Part shown: in pieces, positions 23,795 to 35,098 of the stretch | How positions within the stretch are numbered: the stretch's first letter is position 1 | Layout of the letters: every line of letters begins with the position of its first letter | Assembly (NCBI RefSeq): GCF_012847295.1 | Contig: NZ_JABBDY010000005.1 | Span: 186,001-250,000, forward strand | Direction of reading: 5' to 3' | Length of the DNA stretch: 64,000 nt | Source of the DNA: Microbacterium sp. MF43 | GTDB taxonomy: Bacteria; Actinomycetota; Actinomycetes; Actinomycetales; Microbacteriaceae | Notes under the pieces: generated by a model | The model's database searches: none | What the model saw: only the letters and a program-made list of their open reading frames with translations | What the model was told of the DNA's origin: nothing | Position numbers and translations under genes: made by a program

Positions 23795-23857
23795 ACGCTA
23801 GCGGACTGATTGACATTCCTCAATCACTGGTCGACACTGATTGACATGTCCCAATCA
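23795..23857. promoter_or_regulatory. Divergent promoters with twin TGATTG-N8-CAATCA operators
   Basis: Two sites at 23807-23826 and 23838-23857 share the arms TGATTGACAT...CAATCA and are 31 bp apart, three helical turns on the same face. Minus promoter: TTGAGG (23823-23818), 17 nt, TAGCGT (23800-23795), 6 nt, GTG. Plus promoter: TTGACA (23810-23815), 17 nt, GACACT (23833-23838), 7 nt, ATG at 23846. Both sites therefore overlap core promoter elements. Confidence 0.78.
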
Positions 23858-25267
23858 CCTCTCCCCGGCGACGCCGTCGAGGACACCCCCGGGGTCGCGG
23901 ATGACCTGATCGCCGAGGCGCGGGCCGAGGCATCCCTCCCCTCCTCGGCGGCGCGCGCGGACGCCGCCGCCGACGCGGACGTCGCCGATGCGGCCGCCCC
24001 GGCGTCGCCGCCCGAGCGATCGCTGTGGCGGGACGGCAACTTCCTCACGATGTGGAGCGGCCAGGCGCTGAGTCAGTTCGGCGCTCAGATCGCCGAGCTC
24101 GCCATCCCGGTCCTCGCCGTGCTCCTGCTCAATGCGACCGAGTTCCAGGTCGGCGTGCTGAGTGCCGCGCAGGTGGCAGCGTTCCTGCTCGTCGGCCTGC
24201 CGGCGGGCGCATGGATCGACCGCATGCGCAAGCGGCACGTCATGATCGCCGCCGACATCGTGCGCGCCGCCGCGCTCGCGCTCGTCCCGCTCCTGTGGAT
24301 GACCGGCGTGCTGCAGATCTGGCACCTGGTCGCGATCGCTGCGGTCGTGGGCATCGCCACGGTGTTCTTCGACGTGTCGTACCAGAGCATCGTGCCGTCG
24401 CTCGTGAAGCCGGCGCAGATCGCCGAGGCGAACGGCAAGCTCGAGTCGACCTACCAGCTCGCCAACATCGCCGGACCCGGGTTCGCCGGGTGGCTCGTCG
24501 GCGTGATCACCGCGCCGCTCGCGCTGCTGGCCACCGCCGGGACGTACCTCGTGTCGGCGGTCGCACTCGCCTTCACCCGCGACCAGGAGCAGCCGCGCGC
24601 TCACGACGACCGCGCGCCGATCCTGCGCGAGATCTGGGAGGGGCTGCACTTCGTCTTCACCGAGAGGCTGCTGCGCCGCATCGTGGGCACCACCGGCGTC
24701 TCGAACTTCTTCAGCACGATGTCGTTCACGCTGCTGCCGATCTTCCTGCTGCGCGAACTGGGCTTCTCCCCCGCCTCGCTCGGACTGATCTTCTCGCTCG
24801 GCGCGATCGGCGGCCTGCTCGGCGCCATGGCGACGCCCCGCATCGTGAAGGCGATCGGCGAAGCCCGCGCGATCCCGGTGAGCGCCCTCGGCTTCAGCGT
24901 CGTCGCCCTGCTCCTTCCGGTCGCCGCCGTCGTCCCCGCCGTCGCCTTTCCGCTGCTGGTGGCGCAGTCCTTCGTCGCGAGCTTCACCGTGCTGCTCTAC
25001 AACATCACGCAGGTGACCTTCCGGCAGCGCATCACTCCGCCGCGGCTGCTCGGTCGCATGAACGCGTCGGTGCGGTTCGTCGTGTGGGGAGTCATGCCGA
25101 TCGCCGCGCTCCTCGCGGGCGCCCTCGGCACGTGGCTCGGCGTCGTGCCGACGATGTGGATCGGCGCGGCTGGGCAGCTGCTCTCGGCGGCGTTCGTGGT
25201 CTTCGCGCCGTTCTGGACGATGCGCGAGCTTCCGGACGTGCACACGTCCGCGGCATCCGTCGACTGA
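23846..25267 (+). CDS. MFS transporter (enterobactin/macrolide-exporter-like, MFS_3)
   Basis: Twelve-segment efflux protein of 473 residues with a variable acidic N-terminal tail (~1-60). The core begins LWRDGNFLTMWSGQALSQFGAQIAELAIPVLAVLLL, and the A-loop motif appears as AGAWIDRMRKRHVMI (~125). This pattern is typical of MFS_3 exporters. The ATG at 23846 fits a leaderless mRNA from the GACACT hexamer and lies inside the second ArsR-type operator. The upstream in-frame ATG would start within the -35 region. The exported compound is unknown. Confidence 0.88.
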   Translation: MSQSPLPGDAVEDTPGVADDLIAEARAEASLPSSAARADAAADADVADAAAPASPPERSLWRDGNFLTMWSGQALSQFGAQIAELAIPVLAVLLLNATEFQVGVLSAAQVAAFLLVGLPAGAWIDRMRKRHVMIAADIVRAAALALVPLLWMTGVLQIWHLVAIAAVVGIATVFFDVSYQSIVPSLVKPAQIAEANGKLESTYQLANIAGPGFAGWLVGVITAPLALLATAGTYLVSAVALAFTRDQEQPRAHDDRAPILREIWEGLHFVFTERLLRRIVGTTGVSNFFSTMSFTLLPIFLLRELGFSPASLGLIFSLGAIGGLLGAMATPRIVKAIGEARAIPVSALGFSVVALLLPVAAVVPAVAFPLLVAQSFVASFTVLLYNITQVTFRQRITPPRLLGRMNASVRFVVWGVMPIAALLAGALGTWLGVVPTMWIGAAGQLLSAAFVVFAPFWTMRELPDVHTSAASVD

Positions 25268-25273
25268 GCCCGG

Positions 25274-25732
25274 TCAGGGCCGGCGCCGACTGCGGGTGAG
25301 CCCCATGATCGCGAAGGTGAGCGCCGCGAGGTAGGCGAGGACGATCAGACCGGCCGAGACGGCGAACATGGCCGCCGAGGTCTCGGCCGTCATGCCGAAC
25401 CACGTCATGAGGGCGGTGTCGAGCGGTCCGCTGTCGCCGGCGTCGGGCACGGTGAGCCCTCCCAGCACGAAGCCGAGCCACAGGACGGCGCTCGCGATGT
25501 CGTACGCGACGCGGGTCGCACGCGCGCGGCGCACCTCGCGGTCGAAGAGCGTGAGCACCGGCGGCACGAGCAGCAGCGCGACGACGATGAGTCCATACGC
25601 GATCCCGAGGAAGCCGAGCCGGCCGATCCCGGCTCCCACGAAGCCCCGACCGATGAAGAAGAACACCGGCAGGAACAGCGCGACCGGCCATTGGGCGTAG
25701 AAGACGAACCGCCCGGACCCTTCGATGTGCAT
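25274..25732 (-). CDS. Four-segment membrane protein of unknown function
   Basis: A 152-residue integral membrane protein with about four hydrophobic helices (~15-30, 38-60, 78-95, 115-145) and a short Arg-rich cytosolic end. No family is recognised. The ATG at 25732 follows TACGGT and CGGAGG, so either a leaderless or a normal start works. It is convergent with the MFS gene (6 bases) and divergent from the type III PKS, so membership of that cluster is uncertain. Confidence 0.65.
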   Translation of the reverse strand: MHIEGSGRFVFYAQWPVALFLPVFFFIGRGFVGAGIGRLGFLGIAYGLIVVALLLVPPVLTLFDREVRRARATRVAYDIASAVLWLGFVLGGLTVPDAGDSGPLDTALMTWFGMTAETSAAMFAVSAGLIVLAYLAALTFAIMGLTRSRRRP

Positions 25733-25738
25733 CCTCCG

Positions 25739-25744
25739 ACCGTA
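25739..25744 (-). promoter_or_regulatory. Putative -10 (TACGGT) for the 152-aa membrane protein gene
   Basis: Minus-strand TACGGT lies 6 nt before the ATG at 25732; the gap is CGGAGG. Confidence 0.4.
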
Positions 25745-25820
25745 GCGCGGCGACCTCTCATGAACCGTGAGTTCCCGCAAGGCCGCCCCACGGGCGCCGC
25801 GGGCGTGCTTGAGTGTGTGC

Positions 25821-26990
25821 ATGAGCGCGCGCATCGTGTCGATCGGTACGGCCGTCCCGCCCACCTGCGTGCCGCAGGATCGCGCGCGCGAGATCTTCGC
25901 CGGTCAGCCCGGCGTCGACCGGCTCACGCAGCGCCTCATCCACGCCGCCTTCGACGCATCGGCGATCGAGCGACGACACACCGTCCTCGGCGAATTCGGC
26001 GACGAGTTCTCGCCTCGCGAGGTCATCCCGCCGGGGCGCCCCCGCTTCGCGGACGACGAGGGGCGGATGCTGCAGCCCACGACCGGGCCGCGAAATGATC
26101 TCTACACGGCCGTCGCGCCGGATCTGTACGCCCGCGCGGCGAGGGCGGCGTTGACGGATGCCTCGCTCGACGCGTCCGCGATCACCCACGTCGTCACCGT
26201 CTCGTGCACGGGGTTCTTCGCCCCGGGCCCCGACTACCGGCTCGTGCGGGACCTGGGCCTGGATCCCTCCGTGGAGCGGTACCACCTCGGATTCATCGGC
26301 TGCGCTGCCGCGATGCCGGGCCTTCGCCTGGCGGCCCGCATCGCCGCCGCGCAGCCCGACGCCGTCGTGCTGGTGGTGTGCGTGGAGCTGTGCACGCTGC
26401 ACATCCGCCCGTCGCCGGACCCGCAGCAGATCGTGGCGGCGTCCGTCTTCGCTGACGGGGGCGCCGCGGCGATCGTGACCGCCGACCCCGACGTCGGCCG
26501 GCCGGGCGGACTCGAGCTCGAACGCTTCGCGACCACGCTCACGAGCGAGGGCGAGAAGGACATGGTGTGGACGATCGGCGATCACGGGTTCGAGATGATC
26601 CTGTCGGCCGAGGTGCCCCGCATCATCGGCCGCGAGATCCGCGGCGCGGTCGACGGCTTCCTCGCCGGAGACGCGCCCGACGCGTGGGCGGTGCACCCGG
26701 GCGGACGCAGCGTGCTCGATCGCGTCGAGAGCGGACTCGACCTCGACCCCGCGATGCTCGAGACCTCACGCGGAGTCCTCCGCGACTTCGGCAACATGTC
26801 GAGCGCGACGGTGCTGTTCATCCTCCGCCGGCTGCTGCTCGACGACGCCGTCGCCGACGGCGCGCGCGTGGCCGGTCTCGCCTTCGGGCCGGGACTCACC
26901 GTCGAGGCGGCGCTCCTCACGAAGCGGGCACCCGGTGGGCCGGACGCGGCGGAACGCGACGCCGTCGCCGCGGGCGCGACCCGGGCATGA
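25821..26990 (+). CDS. Type III polyketide synthase (chalcone/alkylresorcinol-synthase family)
   Basis: Homodimeric ketosynthase of 389 residues that extends an acyl-CoA starter with malonyl-CoA and cyclises the chain. The catalytic triad of the family is visible: Cys161 in HLGFIGCAAAMPGLRL, His292 in WAVHPGGRS and Asn325 in FGNMSSATVLF. A C-terminal GPG loop is present in AFGPGLTVEAALL. ATG 25821 is chosen over an upstream start because the protein then opens with the first strand. It overlaps the methyltransferase gene by ATGA. With the next three genes it matches the agqA-D set of Actinoplanes. Confidence 0.92.
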   Translation: MSARIVSIGTAVPPTCVPQDRAREIFAGQPGVDRLTQRLIHAAFDASAIERRHTVLGEFGDEFSPREVIPPGRPRFADDEGRMLQPTTGPRNDLYTAVAPDLYARAARAALTDASLDASAITHVVTVSCTGFFAPGPDYRLVRDLGLDPSVERYHLGFIGCAAAMPGLRLAARIAAAQPDAVVLVVCVELCTLHIRPSPDPQQIVAASVFADGGAAAIVTADPDVGRPGGLELERFATTLTSEGEKDMVWTIGDHGFEMILSAEVPRIIGREIRGAVDGFLAGDAPDAWAVHPGGRSVLDRVESGLDLDPAMLETSRGVLRDFGNMSSATVLFILRRLLLDDAVADGARVAGLAFGPGLTVEAALLTKRAPGGPDAAERDAVAAGATRA

Positions 26991-27691
26991 GCCTCGCCGT
27001 CCGCGACCGAGAGCTCGTCGAGCTCATGGACGACCCCGCGTGCGATCCCGCCCGGCTCGCGGCCACGCTGCGACGGTTCGGCATCGTCAACCGGCTGTTC
27101 GCAGGGTGGGGCACCGTCTACCGCCGCCACCTCGGCCCGTATCTGACCTCACTGGGCCGCCCTGCCCGCGTGCTCGACATCGGCTCCGGAGGCGGTGATC
27201 TGCCGCTGCGGCTGGCCCGCCGCGCCGCGCGCGACGGGCTCGAGGTCGCGTGGACGGGGATCGACCCCGACCCGCGCGCGCACGCGATCGCGATCGAGCG
27301 CGGCGCTCCCGCGAACGTGACGTTCCGCGTGGCCGACGCCGACGACCTCGCGGCCGAGGGGGAGGTGTTCGACGTCGTCTTCTCCAACCATGTCCTGCAC
27401 CACGCGGGGTCGAGCGCAGCCGCCTTCGCCGAGGCGTCGCGTGCGCTTTCGCGCGGCCTCGTGCTGCACGGCGACATCGACCGCAACCGGTGGGCGTACG
27501 GGCTGTACGCGGTCGGCATCACGCCGTTCGCGCCGGGGACGTTCCTGCGCACCGACGGGCTGCGATCCATTCGCCGCAGCTTCACGCACGACGAGCTGCA
27601 GCGCGAACTCGATGCGCACGCGAACGGCGCGTGGTCGGTCGGCACGCACGCGCCCTTCCGCCTCCTCGCGATGAGCCGCGGCCGTGCCTGA
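26987..27691 (+). CDS. SAM-dependent methyltransferase (cluster tailoring enzyme)
   Basis: Class I methyltransferase of 234 residues. The SAM-binding motif I is VLDIGSGGGDLPLRLARRA (~58), motif II is TGIDPDPRA (~84) and the post-I region is FDVVFSNHVLHH (~128). The position between PKS and monooxygenase, with overlaps on both sides, makes it a tailoring enzyme that probably O- or C-methylates the PKS product (compare AgqB). Confidence 0.88.
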   Translation: MSLAVRDRELVELMDDPACDPARLAATLRRFGIVNRLFAGWGTVYRRHLGPYLTSLGRPARVLDIGSGGGDLPLRLARRAARDGLEVAWTGIDPDPRAHAIAIERGAPANVTFRVADADDLAAEGEVFDVVFSNHVLHHAGSSAAAFAEASRALSRGLVLHGDIDRNRWAYGLYAVGITPFAPGTFLRTDGLRSIRRSFTHDELQRELDAHANGAWSVGTHAPFRLLAMSRGRA

Positions 27692-28826
27692 CGTCCTGAT
27701 CGTGGGGGCAGGTCCCGTCGGGCTGCTCCTCGCGGGCGAGCTCGTCTCGCGCGGCGTCGAGGTCGAGCTGCTCGAGAAGCGCCCGGCGACCGGCGCCGGG
27801 TCGCGGGCGATCGGCGTGCACGCTCCGGTCCTGCGCGCGCTCGAGGACTCCGGCACGACCGAGGCGCTGCTCGCCGATGCGACCCGCGTCGGCCGCGGTG
27901 AAGCGCGTGCCGCCGGACGTCTGCTCGGCGAGGTGCGCTTCGATCGCCTCTCGACCCGGTTCCCGTTCGTCGCGACGCTGCCTCAGGCGGCGACCGAGGC
28001 GGTGCTCTCCGCTCGGGCGCCCGACCCCCTCCGCGGAGCGACGGTGTGGAGCATCCTGCCCCGCGGCGACGCCGTGCACGTGCGCTACGGTCACGCCGGT
28101 CGCCCGGCCGAAGCGTCGGCTCCCCTCGTCGTCGTGGCGGGCGGCTCCGCCTCGCGCGACCTCGTCTTCCGCCCCGACGCGGTCCGGATGCACCAGTACC
28201 GCGACACGTACCTGATGACGGATGCCCCAGCCCCGGGCACTGCGCCGGCCGACCTCGCCGTCATCCACCTCGATCGCCGCGGCGTGCTCGAATCGTTCCC
28301 GCTCCCCGGCGGAAGGCGGCGGTACGTGGCATGGGACGCGCCCGGCGCCGATCCCGACCCCGCTGCGCGCGTCGAGCGACTCCGGACCGCTCTCGCCGAG
28401 CGCGGCGAAGCCGAGGCATCCGATTCCGTCACCGCGGCCGGCGCCTTCGGAGTGCGCCGCGTCGTGGCTCCCCGCCTGCGCAATGGTCGCATCTTCGTGA
28501 TCGGGGATGCCGCGCACGAGGTCAGCCCGATCGGCGGTCAGGGGATGAACCTCGGCCTGCTCGACGCGGCGACGCTCGCGCCGCTCCTCGCCGGGTGGGT
28601 GCGCAGCGGGGTCGCCCCGCAGGCAGCACTGCAGAGGTGGGAGCAGCGGCGGCTGGCATCCGCGCGGACGGCCGCCCGACTGGCCGGTGTGAACACGTCG
28701 CTCGGCCGCTCGCTCCCGACTCTCGTCGACGGCATGCGGCGGCTGGCGGTGCGGGCGATGCTGACCCGCCCGCTCGACCGCGGGTTCGCACGGGCGTACT
28801 CGATGGGCTTGGACCGCGACGCCTGA
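27684..28826 (+). CDS. FAD-dependent aromatic monooxygenase
   Basis: Group A flavoprotein hydroxylase of 380 residues. The FAD-binding GxGxxG is VLIVGAGPVGLLLAGELVSRG (~4), the ribose-binding motif is GRIFVIGDAAHEVSPIGGQGMNLGLLDA (~268), and a GSRAIGVH loop lies near 38. It probably hydroxylates the aromatic ring made by the PKS to a hydroquinone (compare AgqC). The GTG start at 27684 overlaps the methyltransferase end by 8 bases. Confidence 0.88.
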   Translation: MPDVLIVGAGPVGLLLAGELVSRGVEVELLEKRPATGAGSRAIGVHAPVLRALEDSGTTEALLADATRVGRGEARAAGRLLGEVRFDRLSTRFPFVATLPQAATEAVLSARAPDPLRGATVWSILPRGDAVHVRYGHAGRPAEASAPLVVVAGGSASRDLVFRPDAVRMHQYRDTYLMTDAPAPGTAPADLAVIHLDRRGVLESFPLPGGRRRYVAWDAPGADPDPAARVERLRTALAERGEAEASDSVTAAGAFGVRRVVAPRLRNGRIFVIGDAAHEVSPIGGQGMNLGLLDAATLAPLLAGWVRSGVAPQAALQRWEQRRLASARTAARLAGVNTSLGRSLPTLVDGMRRLAVRAMLTRPLDRGFARAYSMGLDRDA

Positions 28827-28833
28827 CCCGGGG

Positions 28834-29676
28834 TCACGCGGTCAGCGCGGACCCCGACGCCACGAGCTGCGCCGCGAGCAGCAGCGCGGCGAGCATCACG
28901 AGCCGGAAGAGGACCCGCGCGGGCGGGCGCACGAGCGCCCGCACCAGGGTCGCGACCGCCACGGCGACCACGACCCCGAAGAACAGCCAGGACACCGGTC
29001 CGACGGCGGCGAGGTCTCCCCCGGCCGCGCCGAGCAGCACTGCGACGGCGCCCGCGAGCACGGCGAGCGCCGCCAGCACCGCGGACACACGCGGTCCGAG
29101 CCGGTGTGGCAGGCCGCGAACGCCGGTGCGAGCGTCGTCGTCGAGATCGGGGAGCACGTTCGTGAGGTGCACGGCCGTGCCGAGCGCGGCGCCGGCGACC
29201 CAGGCCCACGCGGGCGCGAACGACGGCTCCGGTGCCGAGAGCGTCGCGAGCGAGGGGAAGATCCCGAAGCTCACGACGAACGGCACGAGCGAGAACGGGG
29301 TGGACTTGAGGCCGGTGTTGTACGACAGGGCCGATCCGATGAAGAGCGCGTGCGCCGCCAGCATCCGCCACCCGAGCGGCGCCGACAGCACGAGCGCGAG
29401 CACGAGGGTGACGGATGCCGCCACCCATGCCGCCGTGAGCGACACGTCCCCGCGCGCGAGCGGCTTGTCGGTTCGGCCGACCGCACGGTCGCGGTCGGCG
29501 TCGAGCGCGTCGTTCGAGATGCCGACCGACAGCTGCCCGAAGAACACCGCGAGCGCCAGGAGCGCGATCCGCCACGGCTCGAGGCCGACCGCGATCCCGA
29601 GCGTGAGCGCGAGGACGGAGACCACGAGCGTCGGTCCGGGATGGGACGATCCCCACAGGGCCCGGACGGTGCGCAT
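28834..29676 (-). CDS. UbiA-family aromatic prenyltransferase
   Basis: Integral membrane prenyltransferase of 280 residues with about eight or nine helices. The first Mg2+/prenyl-diphosphate motif is NDALDADRDRAVGRTDKP (~54); the second acidic motif is HLTNVLPDLDDDARTGVRGLPHRLG (~170). It attaches an isoprenoid chain to an aromatic acceptor. It is convergent with the monooxygenase (7-base gap). It fits as the AgqD-like last step, although menaquinone or heme-type UbiA roles cannot be excluded by sequence alone. Confidence 0.88.
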   Translation of the reverse strand: MRTVRALWGSSHPGPTLVVSVLALTLGIAVGLEPWRIALLALAVFFGQLSVGISNDALDADRDRAVGRTDKPLARGDVSLTAAWVAASVTLVLALVLSAPLGWRMLAAHALFIGSALSYNTGLKSTPFSLVPFVVSFGIFPSLATLSAPEPSFAPAWAWVAGAALGTAVHLTNVLPDLDDDARTGVRGLPHRLGPRVSAVLAALAVLAGAVAVLLGAAGGDLAAVGPVSWLFFGVVVAVAVATLVRALVRPPARVLFRLVMLAALLLAAQLVASGSALTA

Positions 29677-29693
29677 CCCCCGATGCTCTCACG

Positions 29694-29732
29694 CGCCCGC
29701 CCGGCCGAGGGCACACCGGGGCCGGGCGGGCG
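29694..29732 (-). terminator. Hairpin terminator of clpB
   Basis: Perfect 13-bp stem CGCCCGCCCGGCC / GGCCGGGCGGGCG with a 13-nt loop, 15 bases after the clpB stop and before the UbiA start. Confidence 0.7.
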
Positions 29733-29747
29733 AGGGTCGGCACCACG

Positions 29748-31958
<2,211 letters not shown>

Positions 31959-31988
31959 GTGTCTCCTGAGGTGGGCTCGCGGAACAAA

Positions 31989-32037
31989 GTTGAGTCGCGA
32001 TGGCTCAAGTTTAACAGCAGGGCGGATGCCTCGGCAA
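31989..32037 (-). promoter_or_regulatory. clpB promoter with HAIR (HspR) element
   Basis: GTTGAGT-N7-GCTCAAG at 31989-32009 matches the HAIR consensus CTTGAGT-N7-ACTCAAG at 12 of 14 arm positions. On the minus strand TTGCCG (32037-32032) and TAAACT (32013-32008), 18 nt apart, form a promoter whose -10 touches the HAIR box. Confidence 0.8.
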
Positions 32038-32115
32038 TCCGTCTTGCTCGGCAAGGGGTTGATTCGCCGGGCAGGCGGGAGAACTGTGGAGCACACACGA
32101 ACAGAGGAGTTCATC

Positions 32116-32328
32116 ATGAGCAGCACGACGGTCGCACGCGTCACGACGATCACCGCCCGGTCACCCGAGAGCTTCGACGCGGCGATCCGCGAAGGCATCG
32201 CGCGGTCGCACGCGACGCTGCGCAACGTCAGCGGAGCCTGGGTCAAGGAGCAGAAGGTCGAGTGCGACGACGGCACGATCACGTCGTACCAGGTGGTGCT
32301 CGAGGTGACGTTCGTCCTCGACGACTGA
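32116..32328 (+). CDS. Dodecin family flavin-binding protein
   Basis: A 70-residue protein with the dodecin pattern: [44 protein letters not shown] and a final [13 protein letters not shown] strand. Dodecins form hollow dodecamers that store FMN, riboflavin or related ligands. The Trp in SGAWVKEQ corresponds to the flavin-stacking tryptophan. ATG 32116 has GAGGAG upstream. It is divergent from clpB. Confidence 0.88.
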   Translation: MSSTTVARVTTITARSPESFDAAIREGIARSHATLRNVSGAWVKEQKVECDDGTITSYQVVLEVTFVLDD

Positions 32329-32329
32329 C

Positions 32330-34003
32330 CTACGGCCGGCCGGTCCGGATCTCGTCCTCGGCCTCGGCGTACGCGCGGCGCAAGGTCTCACCGACCCATT
32401 CGGTGCCCTTGTACACGTTGCGCTCGCCGATGTCGTCGACGAGCCCGCCGGCGGCGAGCGCCTCGATCACCCGGTCCTCGGTCGCCACGACCTTCAGGCT
32501 GGACCCCGCGTCGCGCAGCAGATGCGCGTAGCGGCGCAGCACATCCACGAGCGACAGGCCGATCTGATCCGTGCCGCGCAGCCGCACGATCACGACCGCG
32601 TTGCGTGACGCGCGGCTGACCTCGGGAAGCTGCTTCTCGAAGATCGGCGCGCTCGCGAAGAAGAGACTGCCGTAGGGCTGCAGCACCAGCACCTCCCCCG
32701 CGGGCACCGTCGCGGGCGGGTCGGACTCGCGCAGGCGACCCTCCGGCTCGACGTGCACGGCGCGCACGCGCACGCGGTTGGACTGCTGGCCCACGTACAG
32801 GATGATCCCGAGGCCGACGCCCGCGAGCACGGCGAACTGCAGCGGGATGATGAGCGTCAGCCCGAAGGTGACCGCCATCACCGCTGTCTGCAGCGGCCCC
32901 GACTTCACCACCGAATACACCCGGCTGGGTTTGATCGCCCCGAAGCCGACCACTATGAGCAATCCCGCGAGCGCGGGCATGGCGACATACGCCACGAGAT
33001 CGGAGGCGACGAAGACCAGGACGGCCATCACACCGGCCGCGATGAAGAGGGCCAGCCGGGTCTTCGCGCCGGACTGCACGATGATCGACGAGCCCGACAT
33101 CGACCCGCCCACGGGCATCCCCTGGAAGAGACCCGACACGACGTTGCCCGCCCCCTGGCCGATGAAGTCGCGATTGGCGTTCGCAGGGCGGCCGTCGGGC
33201 GTGGGGATGCCGGCCGATACGGCCGCGCCCTGTACGAGGCCGATGAACGCGAGCGAAACCGCGGGGACGAGCAGGACCGGGATGTCGGCGACGCTCGGCA
33301 GCACCGGCGCCGGCAGTCCGCGCGGCACGTCGACGATATCGCGGAGCTGCGCGACGGGATCGCCGACCCAGAGGTTCAGCAGCACGGCGCATACCGACCC
33401 GGCCACGACCGCCACGACGAGCCCGAGGCTGCCGACACGGGTGGGTCGCAGCACCACGATCAGGAGGATCGTGATCGTGCCGACGACGACCGAGGCGATG
33501 CTCCACTGGCCGAGGTGCAGCAGCACGTCGAAGGTCTTCAGCAGCCGGTTCGCACCGCGCCCCGCGTAGCCGGTGAAGTTCGAGAACTGGCCGAGGATGA
33601 TGTTCACGCCGATCGCGGTGATGAACCCCGTCATCACCGCGGTGGGCACGAAGCTCACGAGACGGCCGGCCCGGGCGATGCCGGCGACGACCATCACGAT
33701 CCCGGTGAGGATGGCGAGGGTGAAGAGCGCGCGGTCAGGGTCCGGCCTGCGGGCGAGATCGGCATCCGAGACCACGAGGGCCATCGCGCTCGTGGCCTGC
33801 ACCGCCATGAACGTGCTGCTCGTGAAGAGCGCCGCTCCGGCCATCCCGAAGAGGTAGGCGTACAGCCCCGCGAGCGGATTGACGCCCGCGAGGAGTCCCG
33901 CGGCGAGTCCGTCGGGGACGGCCTCCACGCCCAGCACCAGGCCGGCCGCGGCATCCTTCCCCAGCGTCTTGCGGGAGAACCACCGCCTCGGATCGATCCG
34001 CAC
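32330..34003 (-). CDS. SulP family anion transporter with C-terminal STAS domain
   Basis: Membrane transporter of about 557 residues for sulfate, bicarbonate or related anions. The core (~15-410) opens with the SulP-type [33 protein letters not shown], followed by many hydrophobic helices and VGGSMSGSS (~292). A cytosolic STAS domain (~435-545) has [15 protein letters not shown] and [16 protein letters not shown] 34003 is preferred to GTG 34009: a TACGGT hexamer ends 6 nt before 34003, matching the leaderless pattern of this window. Its stop lies 1 base from the dodecin stop. Confidence 0.9.
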   Translation of the reverse strand: MRIDPRRWFSRKTLGKDAAAGLVLGVEAVPDGLAAGLLAGVNPLAGLYAYLFGMAGAALFTSSTFMAVQATSAMALVVSDADLARRPDPDRALFTLAILTGIVMVVAGIARAGRLVSFVPTAVMTGFITAIGVNIILGQFSNFTGYAGRGANRLLKTFDVLLHLGQWSIASVVVGTITILLIVVLRPTRVGSLGLVVAVVAGSVCAVLLNLWVGDPVAQLRDIVDVPRGLPAPVLPSVADIPVLLVPAVSLAFIGLVQGAAVSAGIPTPDGRPANANRDFIGQGAGNVVSGLFQGMPVGGSMSGSSIIVQSGAKTRLALFIAAGVMAVLVFVASDLVAYVAMPALAGLLIVVGFGAIKPSRVYSVVKSGPLQTAVMAVTFGLTLIIPLQFAVLAGVGLGIILYVGQQSNRVRVRAVHVEPEGRLRESDPPATVPAGEVLVLQPYGSLFFASAPIFEKQLPEVSRASRNAVVIVRLRGTDQIGLSLVDVLRRYAHLLRDAGSSLKVVATEDRVIEALAAGGLVDDIGERNVYKGTEWVGETLRRAYAEAEDEIRTGRP

Positions 34004-34009
34004 GGTCAC

Positions 34010-34015
34010 ACCGTA
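34010..34015 (-). promoter_or_regulatory. Putative -10 (TACGGT) deciding the SulP start
   Basis: Minus-strand TACGGT abuts the alternative GTG at 34009 but is 6 nt before GTG 34003, the distance seen at other leaderless genes. Confidence 0.45.
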
Positions 34016-34054
34016 GCGACGAGCGCCACCACCGGCGTCGCCCGTCGCGGGTGG

Positions 34055-35074
34055 TTACGCGACGGGCTCGAGAACCGCGGCAGAGGCCCGCTCGACGCCG
34101 GCCGCCTGCATCGCCTCGCTCGTGCAGCAGAAGCGCGCGCGGTAGGCGGTGGGCGTGGTGTCGAGCACGCGCGCGAAGTTCTGGCGCAGCACCGCTGCCG
34201 AGCCGAATCCGCTCTCGTACGCGATGCGGTCGAGTCCCAGGTCGGTCTTCTCGAGCAGGCGCTGGGCGTGGATGATGCGCTGTCGCGCGAGCCAGGCCGC
34301 CGGCGTCGCGCCGTAGTCGGCCTTGAAGCGCCGGGCGAAGGTGCGGGGAGACATGTGCGCCTTCGCGGCGAGCTGGTCGACGGTGAGTTCGAGCCGGAGG
34401 TTCTCGAGCATCCAGTCGGTGACCGGTGCCAGCGAGAGCGACGCGACCTCGGGCAGCGGCTTGTCGATGAACTGCGCCTGCCCGCCGTCGCGCTGCGGCG
34501 GCACGACCATGCGGCGGGCGATCTTGTTCGTGAGCTCCGCGCCGAGCTCCTGGCGCAAAAGGTGCAGGCATGCGTCGAGTCCGGCGGCGGTGCCGGCACT
34601 CGTGATGATGCGGCCGTCCTGCACGTAGAGGACGTCGGGGTCGACGTCGACCTCGGGATACATCCGCGCCATGGCGTCGGCATACATCCAGTGGGTGGTC
34701 GCCTTGCGCCCGTCCAGCACGCCCGACGCCGCCACGACGAAGGATCCGCTGCACACGCTGAGCACCCACGCGTCGCGCGCGACGGCCTTGCGGATCACAT
34801 CGAGCACCCGCTCGTCGGAGGCGCTGCGCGCCCAGTACTGGCGGGGCGTGGGCGAGACGACCACGAGATCCGCCTCGTAGGCGAAGGTGAGGTCGAGGTC
34901 GACGTTGATCGTGAACCCCATCTTGGACTGCACGACGCCCGGGTCGGGAGTCACGATGCGGAAGTCGAAGTTCGGGATGCCGTCGTCGGTGCGATCGAGG
35001 CCGAACGCCTCGCACGCGACTCCGAACTCGAACGGCGCGAAGCCGTCCTGCACGATGACGGCGACCGTCTTCAT
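34055..35074 (-). CDS. GlxA-type AraC family regulator (DJ-1/PfpI plus AraC HTH)
   Basis: Transcription factor of 339 residues. The N-terminal DJ-1/PfpI-like domain (~1-175) has VAVIVQDGFAPFEFGVACEAFG and the nucleophile-elbow-like VLSVCSGSFVVAASG. The C-terminal AraC double helix-turn-helix (~225-325) has AHMSPRTFARRFKADYGATPAAWL and DRIAYESGFGSAAVLRQNFARVLDTTPTAYR. ATG 35074 follows AGGAGG. It is divergent from a 38-residue membrane protein; four TGGCAG half-sites lie between them. Confidence 0.9.
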   Translation of the reverse strand: MKTVAVIVQDGFAPFEFGVACEAFGLDRTDDGIPNFDFRIVTPDPGVVQSKMGFTINVDLDLTFAYEADLVVVSPTPRQYWARSASDERVLDVIRKAVARDAWVLSVCSGSFVVAASGVLDGRKATTHWMYADAMARMYPEVDVDPDVLYVQDGRIITSAGTAAGLDACLHLLRQELGAELTNKIARRMVVPPQRDGGQAQFIDKPLPEVASLSLAPVTDWMLENLRLELTVDQLAAKAHMSPRTFARRFKADYGATPAAWLARQRIIHAQRLLEKTDLGLDRIAYESGFGSAAVLRQNFARVLDTTPTAYRARFCCTSEAMQAAGVERASAAVLEPVA

Positions 35075-35098
35075 GGGAACCTCCTGGCGTCGACTGCG

